DNA from: Entamoeba histolytica HM-1:IMSS | Lineage: Eukaryota > Evosea > Mastigamoebida > Endamoebidae | Assembly: GCF_000208925.1 (NCBI RefSeq) | Contig: NW_001914875.1 | Span: 62,001 to 126,000 of the forward strand | Length of the DNA: 64,000 bases | Direction of reading: 5' to 3' | Part shown: piece by piece, positions 46,975-55,746 of the stretch | Layout: every line of letters begins with the position of its first letter | Position numbering within the stretch: position 1 is the stretch's first letter | Position numbers and translations under genes: made by a program | The notes under the pieces: model-generated | Told to the model about the DNA's origin: nothing | The model's input: the letters and a program-made list of their open reading frames with translations, nothing else | Database searches by the model: none

Positions 46975-48042
46975 TTATTTTTCATTCTCATCATTATCAT
47001 CATCTTCTTCTTGTTCTATTACTTTTGCATTTTCAAATTGTTTTGGATAAAAAAGTCCATAACTATAAGGATGCATAAATCCAGTATATTTGTTTGGAAC
47101 ATATTTTTCTTTCTTCTTTTCAATTTCCTTTGCAACTTCAATAATATTTTGATGTTCTTTATCTTTTAATGTTTTATTTTCTTTAATAGAATATTTAAAA
47201 CCTATTGGATTTTCTTCATATACAACAGCTTGTTTTTTCATTGGAGATTCAATTGAATTTAAATATTCTTGTTTTTGTTCTTTTCTTTCTTTCATAATGT
47301 CTTTAATTTGTTGAACATATTGTGATGCAATAGATTGTTCTTCAATGGCTTTAGCTATAGGATTCGGATCATCATATGCCCATCTAATATTTAATCGTTC
47401 ATTAGAATCTAAACTTTGGTCTGCCATTGCTACTTTTGCAAATTCTGCACTTCCTCGTAATTTATATCTTATGAACGCTATATTTCTTATAGGAAGAACA
47501 CGAATATATTCTAATTCTCCCCATTCTCCAAAATGTCTTCTTAAAATTTCTTCAATTTGTTGAGGTGGTAGATTCCCTTTAAATCCAGAAACATATAATG
47601 TTCTATTTTCTTTTGAAAACCTCCCAATACCTCCCATGTCATCTCTTTCTGTTAAATGTCTTTCTCTACCAAATATATCTTTAATAACTCCTAAATGTTT
47701 TTCTTCTTCTTCTTGTGGAAGTTGATGTTTATATAGACATTCTTTGCCTTTAAAACATTTTCCTAATGCAAAATGAAGACATATTGGTGATTCTTCTTTA
47801 CTTTTTGTTATTCCTGCATCCGTTTTAATACAACACCGTGTCATATTTCCTCTGTCTCCTCGTGTTTGTTTACTTTCAAATCCACTATATCTATTATACC
47901 AAATATTATAATCACCACTTCGAGTAGGTGTGTATGGTACATATCCATCACTTTGTTTTCGTGCTGGTCGATTAGTAATTGGTTTATATGAATATTCTTT
48001 CTCATCTTTTATTTCATTTTCTTGTGTTTGATTATCCTCCAT
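46975..48042 (-). CDS. CWC2: CWC2/RBM22-type splicing factor
   Basis: The first real ATG is at 48042, giving 355 residues; the frame opens further upstream but only with a TTG. A GAAC box 22 bp before this ATG confirms it. Cwc2 (RBM22) is in the Prp19-associated part of the spliceosome and contacts U6 snRNA and the intron. Seen here are a TORUS-like front (YNRYSGFESKQTRGDRGNM), a CCCH zinc finger (CLHFALGKCFKGKECLYKH, about 95-115), the hallmark DIFGRERH...DDMGGIG linker and one RRM (TLYVSGFKGNLP to IRWAYDDPNP). The tail is acidic. Its retention fits the introns found in the window. It is 63 bp downstream of ERCC1 on the same strand. Confidence 0.93.
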   Translation of the reverse strand: MEDNQTQENEIKDEKEYSYKPITNRPARKQSDGYVPYTPTRSGDYNIWYNRYSGFESKQTRGDRGNMTRCCIKTDAGITKSKEESPICLHFALGKCFKGKECLYKHQLPQEEEEKHLGVIKDIFGRERHLTERDDMGGIGRFSKENRTLYVSGFKGNLPPQQIEEILRRHFGEWGELEYIRVLPIRNIAFIRYKLRGSAEFAKVAMADQSLDSNERLNIRWAYDDPNPIAKAIEEQSIASQYVQQIKDIMKERKEQKQEYLNSIESPMKKQAVVYEENPIGFKYSIKENKTLKDKEHQNIIEVAKEIEKKKEKYVPNKYTGFMHPYSYGLFYPKQFENAKVIEQEEDDDNDENEK

Positions 48043-48058
48043 TTTCAATTCTTTTTTG

Positions 48059-48064
48059 AAGTTC
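48059..48064 (-). promoter_or_regulatory. GAAC box of CWC2
   Basis: GAACTT on the minus strand, 22 bp before the CWC2 ATG and only 42 bp past the ERCC1 stop codon. The promoter overlaps the 3' end region of ERCC1. Confidence 0.45.
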
Positions 48065-48105
48065 TTTTTTCTCTCAAATAACAAAAAATTATTCTAATAA
48101 GTGGT

Positions 48106-48882
48106 TTATGGTTTATTAATTTTCTTCTTTTCGATTGTTAAAGACTTTAGGAATGTTTGAATTGATCTTTCCATCTTTTTTGTTCCGACAATTGGGGAAT
48201 GAAAGACTCTCCATATACTTTCTACTTTCTTTGGTCCAATGTTTTTACTCTTTTTTAACTCATCTTTATCAACAACTCCAAGTCTCTTTAACGTCTATTT
48301 TATTATTATTATTATTATTTCTCTTTGTTATTTGTACAATTCAAATAAACAAACATTAAACTTCATTAATAGGTCATATGCATTTTGCGAGTTTATCCCT
48401 TTAATCATTGATAATGCATTTATTATTTGTGTCCTTTCGTTTATTTGGTCAGATACTTCATTTTGACTATTCTCTACAACACTAAACTCTTCAATATAAT
48501 GAGCAGCATCAGAATAACTTTGTGCAATAATTAACGTACATTTTTTCTTAAATAATTTTATATTGACGTCTTGTATTATTTCTTCATTTATTTCATTTAT
48601 TTTACAATCTATAACAAACAACACAATATTTAAATATTCATTGCTTTGTTCAATTAATGGAACAATACATTCTTCAAGGTATTTTATGTTTGTACTGTGA
48701 TATTTATATGTCAAATAAAATATTTTGGTCATATTCCCAACAATAAAATCTCCTTGTTTAATGCCAGGATCATATTCAACTCGCTTTCTAATAAAGTCTA
48801 ACAACTTGTAATTCTTCTTTTGAATAAGGTTAGCTTTAATAACATATTTTGTTTGTTTGGTTATAGCATATCTTCTATTCAT
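48106..48882 (-). CDS. ERCC1: ERCC1/Rad10 repair endonuclease subunit (two exons)
   Basis: Exon 1 is 48355-48882 and exon 2 is 48106-48294, 238 residues. Rad10/ERCC1 pairs with XPF for nucleotide excision and crosslink repair, positioning DNA. The central domain matches: LLDFIRKRVEYDPGIKQGDFIVGN (about 30), YLTYKYHSTNIKYL, LNIVLFVIDCKI and CTLIIAQSYSDAAHYIEEF. Splicing adds the C-terminal double helix-hairpin-helix: LLMKFN continues into TLKRLGVVDKDELKKSKNI and GPKKVESIWRVFH, exactly the ERCC1 pattern. Without the intron the gene would look truncated. The catalytic residues are absent, as normal for this non-nuclease partner. Confidence 0.9.
48295..48354 (-). other. intron of ERCC1 (60 bp)
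   Basis: Donor GTTTGTTTAT, acceptor AAAATAG on the minus strand, phase 0. It contains a run of ATT/AAT triplets (about 48299-48319). An in-frame TAA closes the unspliced frame. Confidence 0.9.
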
Positions 48883-48992
48883 AGTGGTTTTATTGTTTGA
48901 GTTTAAAAAAAAAACACAAATTTAAAACTTTTCTCTTCTTAAATGATTTATTATCAAATAAACCACCACCTCTTATCAACACTCAAGTCTGC

Positions 48993-49943
48993 TCAGTAAT
49001 TCGAATAGACTTGTTGTGGTACTATGAAGTTATCAGTTATGATATTTAAAGAAAAAAATAAGAACAAACATTGTGTTTTTAAATACAAAATTGTTGGATA
49101 GTCTGAATATTTTATTCCATCTAATCCACATAAATCGTTCATTGATATTCTAGCATATCCCATTTCTCCCCATGAATTTCCCCATGAATTTCTAATAATG
49201 ATATATTTCTCTTGATTTTCTTGTCCATATCCAACAACAATGATTGCATGGTTAAGTGTTGGAACAACAGGACAATCTAAATGTAATATTCCACCTGAAT
49301 ATTTTCTTAATTGGTCATTGCTATAAATCATTCCAATAAATGGTCCATGTTCAATGAGTAATACTTTGATCTGTTCAAAAGTGATTGGACCAATCACTTC
49401 TTTATAATCACTAACATGGATTTTTGTTCTTCTTCCTCTAATACACTCCTTTTTGTAATTATTTGTTGAATTTCCATTGATAGTAATCAATCGGTAAGGA
49501 TATTCAATTTCTGAAACAAAGTATTGAAGTGACTCTAAGACACTTGTGGGCCAACCTCCACTACACCCATTATTGTTTGAACAATCAATGATTTGTTGTG
49601 TGCTGAATGCTTGATGTTTTAATGTCAAGTGAGTGTAATGTGCTTGTAAAACTTGTGCTAATGCCATTGCATAACATCCACCACATTCTCCTTGATTCAT
49701 GGTTTGTTTTATACAATAGTCTTCAGTTTTATGAGGATTTCTTTTACGATAAATACCACAATATGATAATGAAGATGGAATCTCATTTAATCTAAATGGA
49801 TAGAATGTGTTATTTTTGTGTAATCTTAATGGTATTTCACTAGATAAAAGAGGTTGAATGCTTTTCTTTGGAAGTAACCCATAGAATGTTGAAGGTTTTT
49901 GTGAAAAACTCTTATAAATAATGATTAATAAAATTAAATTCAT
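48993..49943 (-). CDS. papain-like cysteine protease (C1A)
   Basis: The first ATG in frame is at 49943, giving 316 residues; the upstream part has only a TTG. A short hydrophobic N-terminus (MNLILLIIIYKSFSQ) can be a signal peptide or anchor. The pro-region is short and lacks a recognisable ERFNIN helix. The catalytic Cys is in NQGECGGCYAMA (about 89; Tyr replaces the usual Trp), His in NHAIIVVGYG (about 231) and Asn in RNSWGNSWGEMGYARI (about 251). CSGGWP is a further C1A mark. A hydrophobic stretch near the C-terminus (LFLFFSLNIITDNFIV) is unusual. Entamoeba has three protease groups; the short pro-region sets this apart from the classic secreted group A, and the subgroup is not certain. 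Confidence 0.85.
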   Translation of the reverse strand: MNLILLIIIYKSFSQKPSTFYGLLPKKSIQPLLSSEIPLRLHKNNTFYPFRLNEIPSSLSYCGIYRKRNPHKTEDYCIKQTMNQGECGGCYAMALAQVLQAHYTHLTLKHQAFSTQQIIDCSNNNGCSGGWPTSVLESLQYFVSEIEYPYRLITINGNSTNNYKKECIRGRRTKIHVSDYKEVIGPITFEQIKVLLIEHGPFIGMIYSNDQLRKYSGGILHLDCPVVPTLNHAIIVVGYGQENQEKYIIIRNSWGNSWGEMGYARISMNDLCGLDGIKYSDYPTILYLKTQCLFLFFSLNIITDNFIVPQQVYSNY

Positions 49944-50776
49944 TTGTCTGTTCTGAGTTATCAAATCACCATTACTATTTTTATAGGACGATAATAAGAT
50001 AGGATTGAATCTTTTTATTCTTCTTATCAAACTTATTTTCCAATGATTAAGTGGTTTTTTTATATTAATATGAAACAACTCTTACTCAATGATATCAAAT
50101 AATGATTTTAAAATGTTGTGTGATGAATAAAAAGGTAGGTATCTAATATATCTTTTTTGTACTTATCTTTTGATTATTTATATGTATTTATTGATAATTG
50201 TTTGTTTGTGGAAATAAAAATTGGTTTGAGGGATTTATCTCTCTAATTTACTGAAAAATAAAGGTGTCATGACACATTTTACAGTATAACCAATTGTTGT
50301 ATTGTTTTTATCTCATATTTAGTTTGTGATGCATAAATGAAAGTATTCTTTATCTTCAAGGTATGTGTGTTTCATTTGCTGTTTGCAAATAAAGAGTCTA
50401 AGAGTTGTTTGAAAAATACAGTGTTGTGATATAAATTGAATGAATAACAATGAGGATGAGATTTTGAGTTGATTCTTTTTTGATATGACAATATCATCTC
50501 ATTCGTTTTATGACATTAACTTTAAATTCCTCAAACAACAATGATGTTTTCTGTATAATTTGTGGTATTATTTAGTCGTTTATTGCATAAGTAATGTTTC
50601 ATGAAGATGTGATTTGTATAGTTATTTCAATGAGTATTTTTTTGATTATTTCAAGGTTTGTGATGAAAAAAATAAATCACATTATTGGAGTGATGCAATT
50701 CTTGAAATTTTCTTTTTGTGTTTTTTTTAAATAAACTCATTCTTATACCCCCATTAAACTCACAAACACAAAAGAG
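49944..50776. other. intergenic region with palindromes
   Basis: About 830 bp between the divergent protease and TLD genes, visibly richer in G on the plus strand than other gaps. It holds a 12-bp perfect palindrome at 50264-50275 and a TGATAT-GACA-ATATCA inverted repeat at 50481-50496. No gene seen. Confidence 0.55.
50264..50275. repeat. 12-bp perfect palindrome
   Basis: GTGTCATGACAC reads the same on both strands. A one-mismatch copy lies at 954-965. Confidence 0.8.
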
Positions 50777-51904
50777 ATGACACAAGTAACAACCACCCAA
50801 GGAAGTGTACACATTGTTGAAGAAATCCCATGGCTCGAAGCATCAGTTCAAGAAGTGATAGTACAATACAAATATTATGTAGACAGTATCAGAAATGAGA
50901 CGTTCCAAGTTATGCCAAATGAACCAGTTGAGCAAGCAATCAAACGAGGAGAAGGAATATTTGACAGATTAGACGAGGTGGAACGAAGAAGGAAATTAGT
51001 AGTAGAAAAGGGGAAAGAGGCAATGCAAAGAGTTGAAAGTTTATGGTGTGTCGTAGAAGGAATATTAAATAGGTGTAAAAATGATGAAGAAGTAGTAGGT
51101 AAATCAATGAATGAAGTAATAAAGAAAATCATTGAACTTGAGAAACGAAAAAAGAAGGAACTTATTAAACCACTTCAAACACAGATTAATGCAATAGAAA
51201 AACAATACAGGGAAAAGAAATTAGAGTGGGAAACACATCTCAATGTTTGTGTAGAAAATAAAATAAAAGAAGAAAGACAAAAGAAGAAAGAAGAGAAACA
51301 AAAGAGGAAAAAAGAGTATAAAATGAAGATGTTACAAGAAGAAGCTAAGAAAAAAGAAGAAGAAAAGAAAAAACAATGTTGTCAAGAGACAGAAGAACAA
51401 TTAAGAATTAAAGAAATGAGACAGTTTGAAGAATGGACAAATAGAAAGGTAGGAGGTGTATTATTTGATTCGTCTGTCTCTGACTGGAATCAGAGAACAT
51501 CTGTTTGTGACAAAATGTTAATTGGGAAAGAGCATATTTTGTTTGTTATAGAAGACACAAATGGAAATAAGTTTGGAGGATATATTGATGCTAAAATCAA
51601 CGTAATTGGAAATTGGATGAAAGACCAAAAAGCATTTTTGTTTTCGTTAAGGTCTAATGGTGGGTTAAGTAATATGATGAAATTCCCTTTAAAACAAAAC
51701 AAAAAAACATTCAATCTGGGAACTAAATCCGATAACTTTTTATTCTTGCTTGGGGATGGATTGGATATTTGTGTATGCAAAGGCAATAATAAGTCGAAGT
51801 CTTATTGCAGGCAAAACTTCATCAACTGTAATGGAATTAGCAATACATTGTGTGGAAAGAAAATGTTTACACCAAGAAGGATTGTCATTTCTCAGATGCT
51901 TTAA
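50777..51904 (+). CDS. coiled-coil TLD-domain protein
   Basis: A 375-residue protein. Residues ~70-215 are strongly heptad-like and Lys/Glu-rich (a run of EEKQKRKKEYKMKMLQEE type), a long coiled coil. The TLD-like domain runs about 215-375: FEEWTNRKVGGVLFDSSVSDW, FVIEDTNGNKFGGYID, FLFSLRSNGG, FLLGDGLDICV and PRRIVISQM. It is a clear paralogue of the protein at 12489-13454 with a longer coil. Five Cys occur in the C-terminal part. Possible roles follow the TLD family (oxidative stress, V-ATPase) but are not shown. A short hairpin (TTAAACC, CAAT, GGTTTAA) covers the stop codon. Confidence 0.8.
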   Translation: MTQVTTTQGSVHIVEEIPWLEASVQEVIVQYKYYVDSIRNETFQVMPNEPVEQAIKRGEGIFDRLDEVERRRKLVVEKGKEAMQRVESLWCVVEGILNRCKNDEEVVGKSMNEVIKKIIELEKRKKKELIKPLQTQINAIEKQYREKKLEWETHLNVCVENKIKEERQKKKEEKQKRKKEYKMKMLQEEAKKKEEEKKKQCCQETEEQLRIKEMRQFEEWTNRKVGGVLFDSSVSDWNQRTSVCDKMLIGKEHILFVIEDTNGNKFGGYIDAKINVIGNWMKDQKAFLFSLRSNGGLSNMMKFPLKQNKKTFNLGTKSDNFLFLLGDGLDICVCKGNNKSKSYCRQNFINCNGISNTLCGKKMFTPRRIVISQML

Positions 51905-51918
51905 ACCCAATGGTTTAA
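51901..51918 (+). repeat. short hairpin over the stop of the TLD gene
   Basis: TTAAACC-CAAT-GGTTTAA, a 7-bp stem with a 4-base loop; the TAA stop (51902-51904) is inside the left arm. Confidence 0.6.
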
Positions 51919-52333
51919 GTGTTTTGGTTTTCAACTATTAACATGTTCATAAACCATAACCACAACGCCTTACAAATGATAAAATTAATTAAATATCATA
52001 AAAAATTCTAAAAAGTGCTTAAGTGACGTTTATTTTACATATTTTTTATATTATGAGATGAATTATTTTTATTTTGAATATATTTATTTTATTTGAACAA
52101 AAAAGTAGAGTAAGAATTAGTAATGTAAATAGAATAAAACTTGACTCAATTTAGTGGATATTACTTTTATTAATTCAAATAAGATTCTATTTTTATTAAG
52201 TACTAAATTGTATTTCATGGATAAATAAAATAAACAATGATATTAATTTCATAACCAATTTTATTATATCAGTAGATACAATGATTGGTTTATTATTAAT
52301 AAAACTAATTACCATATTTAATTCAATTATCAT
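51919..52333. other. convergent intergenic region
   Basis: AT-rich spacer between the TLD gene and the Hsp70 gene, both ending here. No gene seen. Confidence 0.5.
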
Positions 52334-54352
52334 TTATTCAGAATTTTTGATGTAAGGTTCAAGATGTTGCTGAAGCTTCTTGAGCATATCTTCATCAAAT
52401 CCTAAATTCACAAATGCTTTCATTTTTTCAAGATACTTCCCTGTCTCTTTTTTAACGATTTCGACTTCAACAAGACCACTTCTATTTACTGTTGTTTTGT
52501 CAATTATTTTAAATTCTCCTGCTTTTAATCCAGGTGGAAGTCCTTCTATTGTTACTTTTGTAACAAGTTCCATTCCTTCTTCATTTGTTTTCTGACCTTC
52601 TCCTTTATAAATAGTGTCAACAATATCACTCTGATTATCAAATGCATTAAAATACTCTCCCTCAAAAGTAATTGGTAATTTTCTTCCTTTAGGTGCAAAA
52701 ATACTAAACCCATTATTAACCATTCCAAATCCAAGTGTATATGGCATTACTTGTGTTATATCATCTTCTTTATTTATTGATATTTGATATGCTCTATAAG
52801 AGGCTCCTTTCACAACACTTAGATATCCATCAGAACCAAATCCAATAATTTTCTTCTCTCCAAACATATCACAAATTGTTTTTTTAACAAGTGGAATACA
52901 ACACGAACCACCTATTGGTAAAACATAATCTACATCACTTACATTCCAACGTGCACCTTTCATCACATTTTCTATACATCTTTTAATTCTGTCAATAAGC
53001 CTATCTTTCTTGCATTGTTCTTCAAATTCTTCTCTTGTGACTTCTATGGAGTCATTAAGTTCATTACAAATTGAATATAAATCAATTGGAGAATAACTTG
53101 AATTGCCAGAAAATGATTTTTTGACATCTTCAGCAATATTTCTTATTTGTTTCATTGCTTGTAATTTCATTTTCTTAGTTTTTTTTGTATCAGAATTCTT
53201 TACAACAAAGAGTTTGTTGAATGTACTATCACCAATATGCTGTTTGATTTTATCAAGAATGATTTTAATAAGAGAATCATCAAAATTATTTCCACCAAGA
53301 TTAAGATCACTTTCATTACATATACATTCTGTTTTTATTTCATTTAGAGCATTTGGTTCTTGTTGTTTTCTAAAGTCTTTTAGTTTTAATGTTATTTCAT
53401 TATTCCAATTTGGATTTATTTCAGATGTATTAAATGTAAATGGTTTGTCTTGGTTTAATTTTCCAGAAGCAGATCTTGTTAATTTGTCAATACTCAAATA
53501 AACATCTCTTTTTAATTGTCGTGTGCTTGGCAGTTCATACCATTTTGTTGGCTCAAATAAATATAATTCACCTGGCTTTGTTTGTAGAGTTTCTTTTACT
53601 TTATCTAAAATACTATTTCTGATTTCTTCATCGTCTAGTTTTTCATACGTTGGCATTCCATCTCCATTTGTAATGCAACAGGCAACATCTGTTGTTCCTC
53701 CACCACAGTCAATTACAATAATTTTAGATTTATCTTTCACATGATGTTCTCTTTGATATTCCAAGATTGAAGCAAATGGTTCTTCTAATGAAGTAATATC
53801 TTCAAATCCTGCCATTTTACAAGCTTGAATTGTTTCTTTCTTTTGTCTTGGTGTAAAAGAAACAGGGACAGTAATAACTACTTTTCCTATTTTTCTATTT
53901 CCAATTCTTTTAATAAGTATATTATACAATGTTCTAAGAACCATTGCTGATACTTCGATTGGATAAAAACTTTCTTGTTTTGATAAATCAAGAGGGTCAT
54001 CAACACACATCTTTATTTCATTATTGTCGGTTGAAACTTCAAATGATGTAAAAGTTGGTAATAAATTCTTTTGTTCATTATAATGTTCAACTGTTTCTCC
54101 TATTAATCTTTTAGAGTCATGAAGACAAATACCACCATTTTTCTTTGCAATAAGACCAACATTGTACTTTTTTAATCCATCACCTCCTTTAAATATTTCA
54201 ACCCATGATGGTATTGAAAATTCATTATTTGATATTTGTAGTACTTCGACTGGGTTTGTCTCATTTTCAGAATAAATAGCTATAGATGAATATGTTGTTC
54301 CTAAATCTATTCCAATATGAATAGGTACTTCTGTTAATTCTTGTAAACTCAT
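52334..54352 (-). CDS. divergent Hsp70-family protein
   Basis: A 672-residue Hsp70-like ATPase. The ATP-site motifs are present: GIDLGTTYSSIAIY (about 13), VVITVPVSFTPRQKKETIQACKMAGF, IVIDCGGGTTDVACC (about 217) and VLPIGGSCCIPLVKKTICDMF. The substrate-domain entry (VMPYTLGFGMVNNGFSIF) is kept. About 130 residues separate GGGTTD from LGGNNFDD, against about 25-30 in ordinary Hsp70, so a large insertion sits in lobe II. There is no signal peptide, and no EEVD or KDEL end, so it is neither the standard cytosolic nor the ER form. A GAAC box lies 25 bp before the ATG. Substrate and partners are unknown. Confidence 0.85.
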   Translation of the reverse strand: MSLQELTEVPIHIGIDLGTTYSSIAIYSENETNPVEVLQISNNEFSIPSWVEIFKGGDGLKKYNVGLIAKKNGGICLHDSKRLIGETVEHYNEQKNLLPTFTSFEVSTDNNEIKMCVDDPLDLSKQESFYPIEVSAMVLRTLYNILIKRIGNRKIGKVVITVPVSFTPRQKKETIQACKMAGFEDITSLEEPFASILEYQREHHVKDKSKIIVIDCGGGTTDVACCITNGDGMPTYEKLDDEEIRNSILDKVKETLQTKPGELYLFEPTKWYELPSTRQLKRDVYLSIDKLTRSASGKLNQDKPFTFNTSEINPNWNNEITLKLKDFRKQQEPNALNEIKTECICNESDLNLGGNNFDDSLIKIILDKIKQHIGDSTFNKLFVVKNSDTKKTKKMKLQAMKQIRNIAEDVKKSFSGNSSYSPIDLYSICNELNDSIEVTREEFEEQCKKDRLIDRIKRCIENVMKGARWNVSDVDYVLPIGGSCCIPLVKKTICDMFGEKKIIGFGSDGYLSVVKGASYRAYQISINKEDDITQVMPYTLGFGMVNNGFSIFAPKGRKLPITFEGEYFNAFDNQSDIVDTIYKGEGQKTNEEGMELVTKVTIEGLPPGLKAGEFKIIDKTTVNRSGLVEVEIVKKETGKYLEKMKAFVNLGFDEDMLKKLQQHLEPYIKNSE

Positions 54353-54371
54353 AATGAATCATAGAGATAAT

Positions 54372-54377
54372 CAGTTC
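54372..54377 (-). promoter_or_regulatory. GAAC box of the Hsp70-like gene
   Basis: GAACTG on the minus strand, 25 bp before the ATG, with a TTTTTAAA just upstream. Confidence 0.45.
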
Positions 54378-54553
54378 TTTAAAAATTGGTAACAAACATC
54401 ATTTAATCTATTATAAAAATTCAAGATCTTTCATTTATTACAATAATACTAATTAAATTAAAAACAAATAAAGCATTATTTGTTATTCTTTATTTTATAA
54501 AATCTCAAACAAAAAAAAGAAATTTTACCAAAATGAGAAGTAAATTAAAACGC

Positions 54554-55684
54554 TTAGAAGCATTTTCTGTGGACAATAGCTGGTCCGGATTCATCATATT
54601 CTTCCTTGGTAATCCACATGTTTTGGAATGTAGAAAGTGAGGCAAGAATTGATCCTCCAATCCAGACTGAGTATTTTCTTTCTGGTGGGGCAATAACCTT
54701 AATCTTCATTGTTGGTGGTGCTAATTGAATCATTTCCTTTTCAAGTCTGGTGTTAATACCTGGATACATTGATGTTCCTCCTGAAAGAACAATATTTCCA
54801 TAAAGATCCTTTCTGATATCGACATCACATTTCATAATTGAATTGTAGGTAGTTTCATGAATACCATTGCATTCCATACCAAGGAATGATGGTTGGAAGA
54901 GAGCTTCTGGGCATCTGAATCTTTCATTTCCAACAGTAATAACTTGTCCATCTGGAAGTTCATAGCTCTTTTCAAGTTCACTGCTTGATGCAGCTTTTTG
55001 CATTTCTTCATTGAAATCTTCAGCAACATAGCAAAGTTTTTCTTTAATATCTCTGACAATTTCTCTTTCAGCAGTAGTGGTGAATGCATATCCTCTTTCA
55101 GTTAAGATTTTCATGAGATAATCAGTAAGATCACGTCCTGCAAGATCAAGTCTGAGAATAGCATGTGGAAGTGAGAATCCTTCATAAATTGGGACGGTGT
55201 GTGAAACTCCATCACCTGAATCCATAACAATACCAGTAGTTCTACCTGAGGCATATAATGAAAGAACAGCTTGAATTCCAACATACATAGCTGGGGTGTT
55301 GAATGTTTCAAACATAATTTGAGTCATCTTTTCTCTGTTAGCTTTTGGATTCATTGGGGCTTCAGTTAAAAGAACTGGATGTTCTTCTGGTGCAACTCTA
55401 AGTTCATTATAGAAAGTATGATGCCAGATCTTTTCCATATCGTCCCAATTGTTAACAATACCGTGTTCAATTGGATATTTAAGTGTAAGAATACCCCTCT
55501 TTGATTGAGCTTCATCTCCAACATAAGCATCCTTTTGACCCATACCAGCCATAACTGAAACGTGTCTTGGTCTACCAACAATGGATGGGAATACAGCTCT
55601 TGGTGCATCATCACCAGCAAATCCGGCTTTACACATTCCTGATCCATTATCTACAACAAGTGCTTGAACTTCTTCGTCTCCCAT
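54554..55684 (-). CDS. actin
   Basis: A 376-residue conventional actin, an Entamoeba-type sequence starting [26 protein letters not shown]. All landmarks of the family are intact: [11 protein letters not shown] (nucleotide loop), [28 protein letters not shown], and the end PAIVHRKCF. Actin drives motility, phagocytosis and cytokinesis. Codon use is biased, with many C-ending codons, as expected of a highly expressed gene. It is single exon. Its upstream gap of ~1 kb carries a good TATA-like box and GAAC box. Entamoeba carries several near-identical actin genes, so this is probably one of a set. Confidence 0.98.
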   Translation of the reverse strand: MGDEEVQALVVDNGSGMCKAGFAGDDAPRAVFPSIVGRPRHVSVMAGMGQKDAYVGDEAQSKRGILTLKYPIEHGIVNNWDDMEKIWHHTFYNELRVAPEEHPVLLTEAPMNPKANREKMTQIMFETFNTPAMYVGIQAVLSLYASGRTTGIVMDSGDGVSHTVPIYEGFSLPHAILRLDLAGRDLTDYLMKILTERGYAFTTTAEREIVRDIKEKLCYVAEDFNEEMQKAASSSELEKSYELPDGQVITVGNERFRCPEALFQPSFLGMECNGIHETTYNSIMKCDVDIRKDLYGNIVLSGGTSMYPGINTRLEKEMIQLAPPTMKIKVIAPPERKYSVWIGGSILASLSTFQNMWITKEEYDESGPAIVHRKCF

Positions 55685-55689
55685 ATTAA

Positions 55690-55746
55690 TTGAATGTTTA
55701 GTTTAGTTTATTATGATCTTTAAATACCTGTCTTTTGGAGTTCACT
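55690..55746 (-). promoter_or_regulatory. actin core promoter
   Basis: On the minus strand, in order: AGTGAACTC (55738-55746, GAAC-like), GTATTTAAAG (55718-55727, exact TATA-like consensus), then AACATTCAA (55690-55698, initiator-like), then the ATG a few bases on. The order and spacing match the described Entamoeba core promoter. Confidence 0.7.

Noticed and set aside
48043..48084. N-terminal extension of CWC2
   Set aside because: It begins with TTG and contains the GAAC box; the ATG at 48042 is the first real one.
49944..50078. N-terminal extension of the cysteine protease
   Set aside because: The frame is open but starts only with TTG and encodes a basic, non-homologous stretch. The ATG at 49943 gives a hydrophobic leader and a normal length.
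53103..53501. Long antisense frame within the Hsp70 gene
   Set aside because: A shadow of the real coding strand with no start context or homology.
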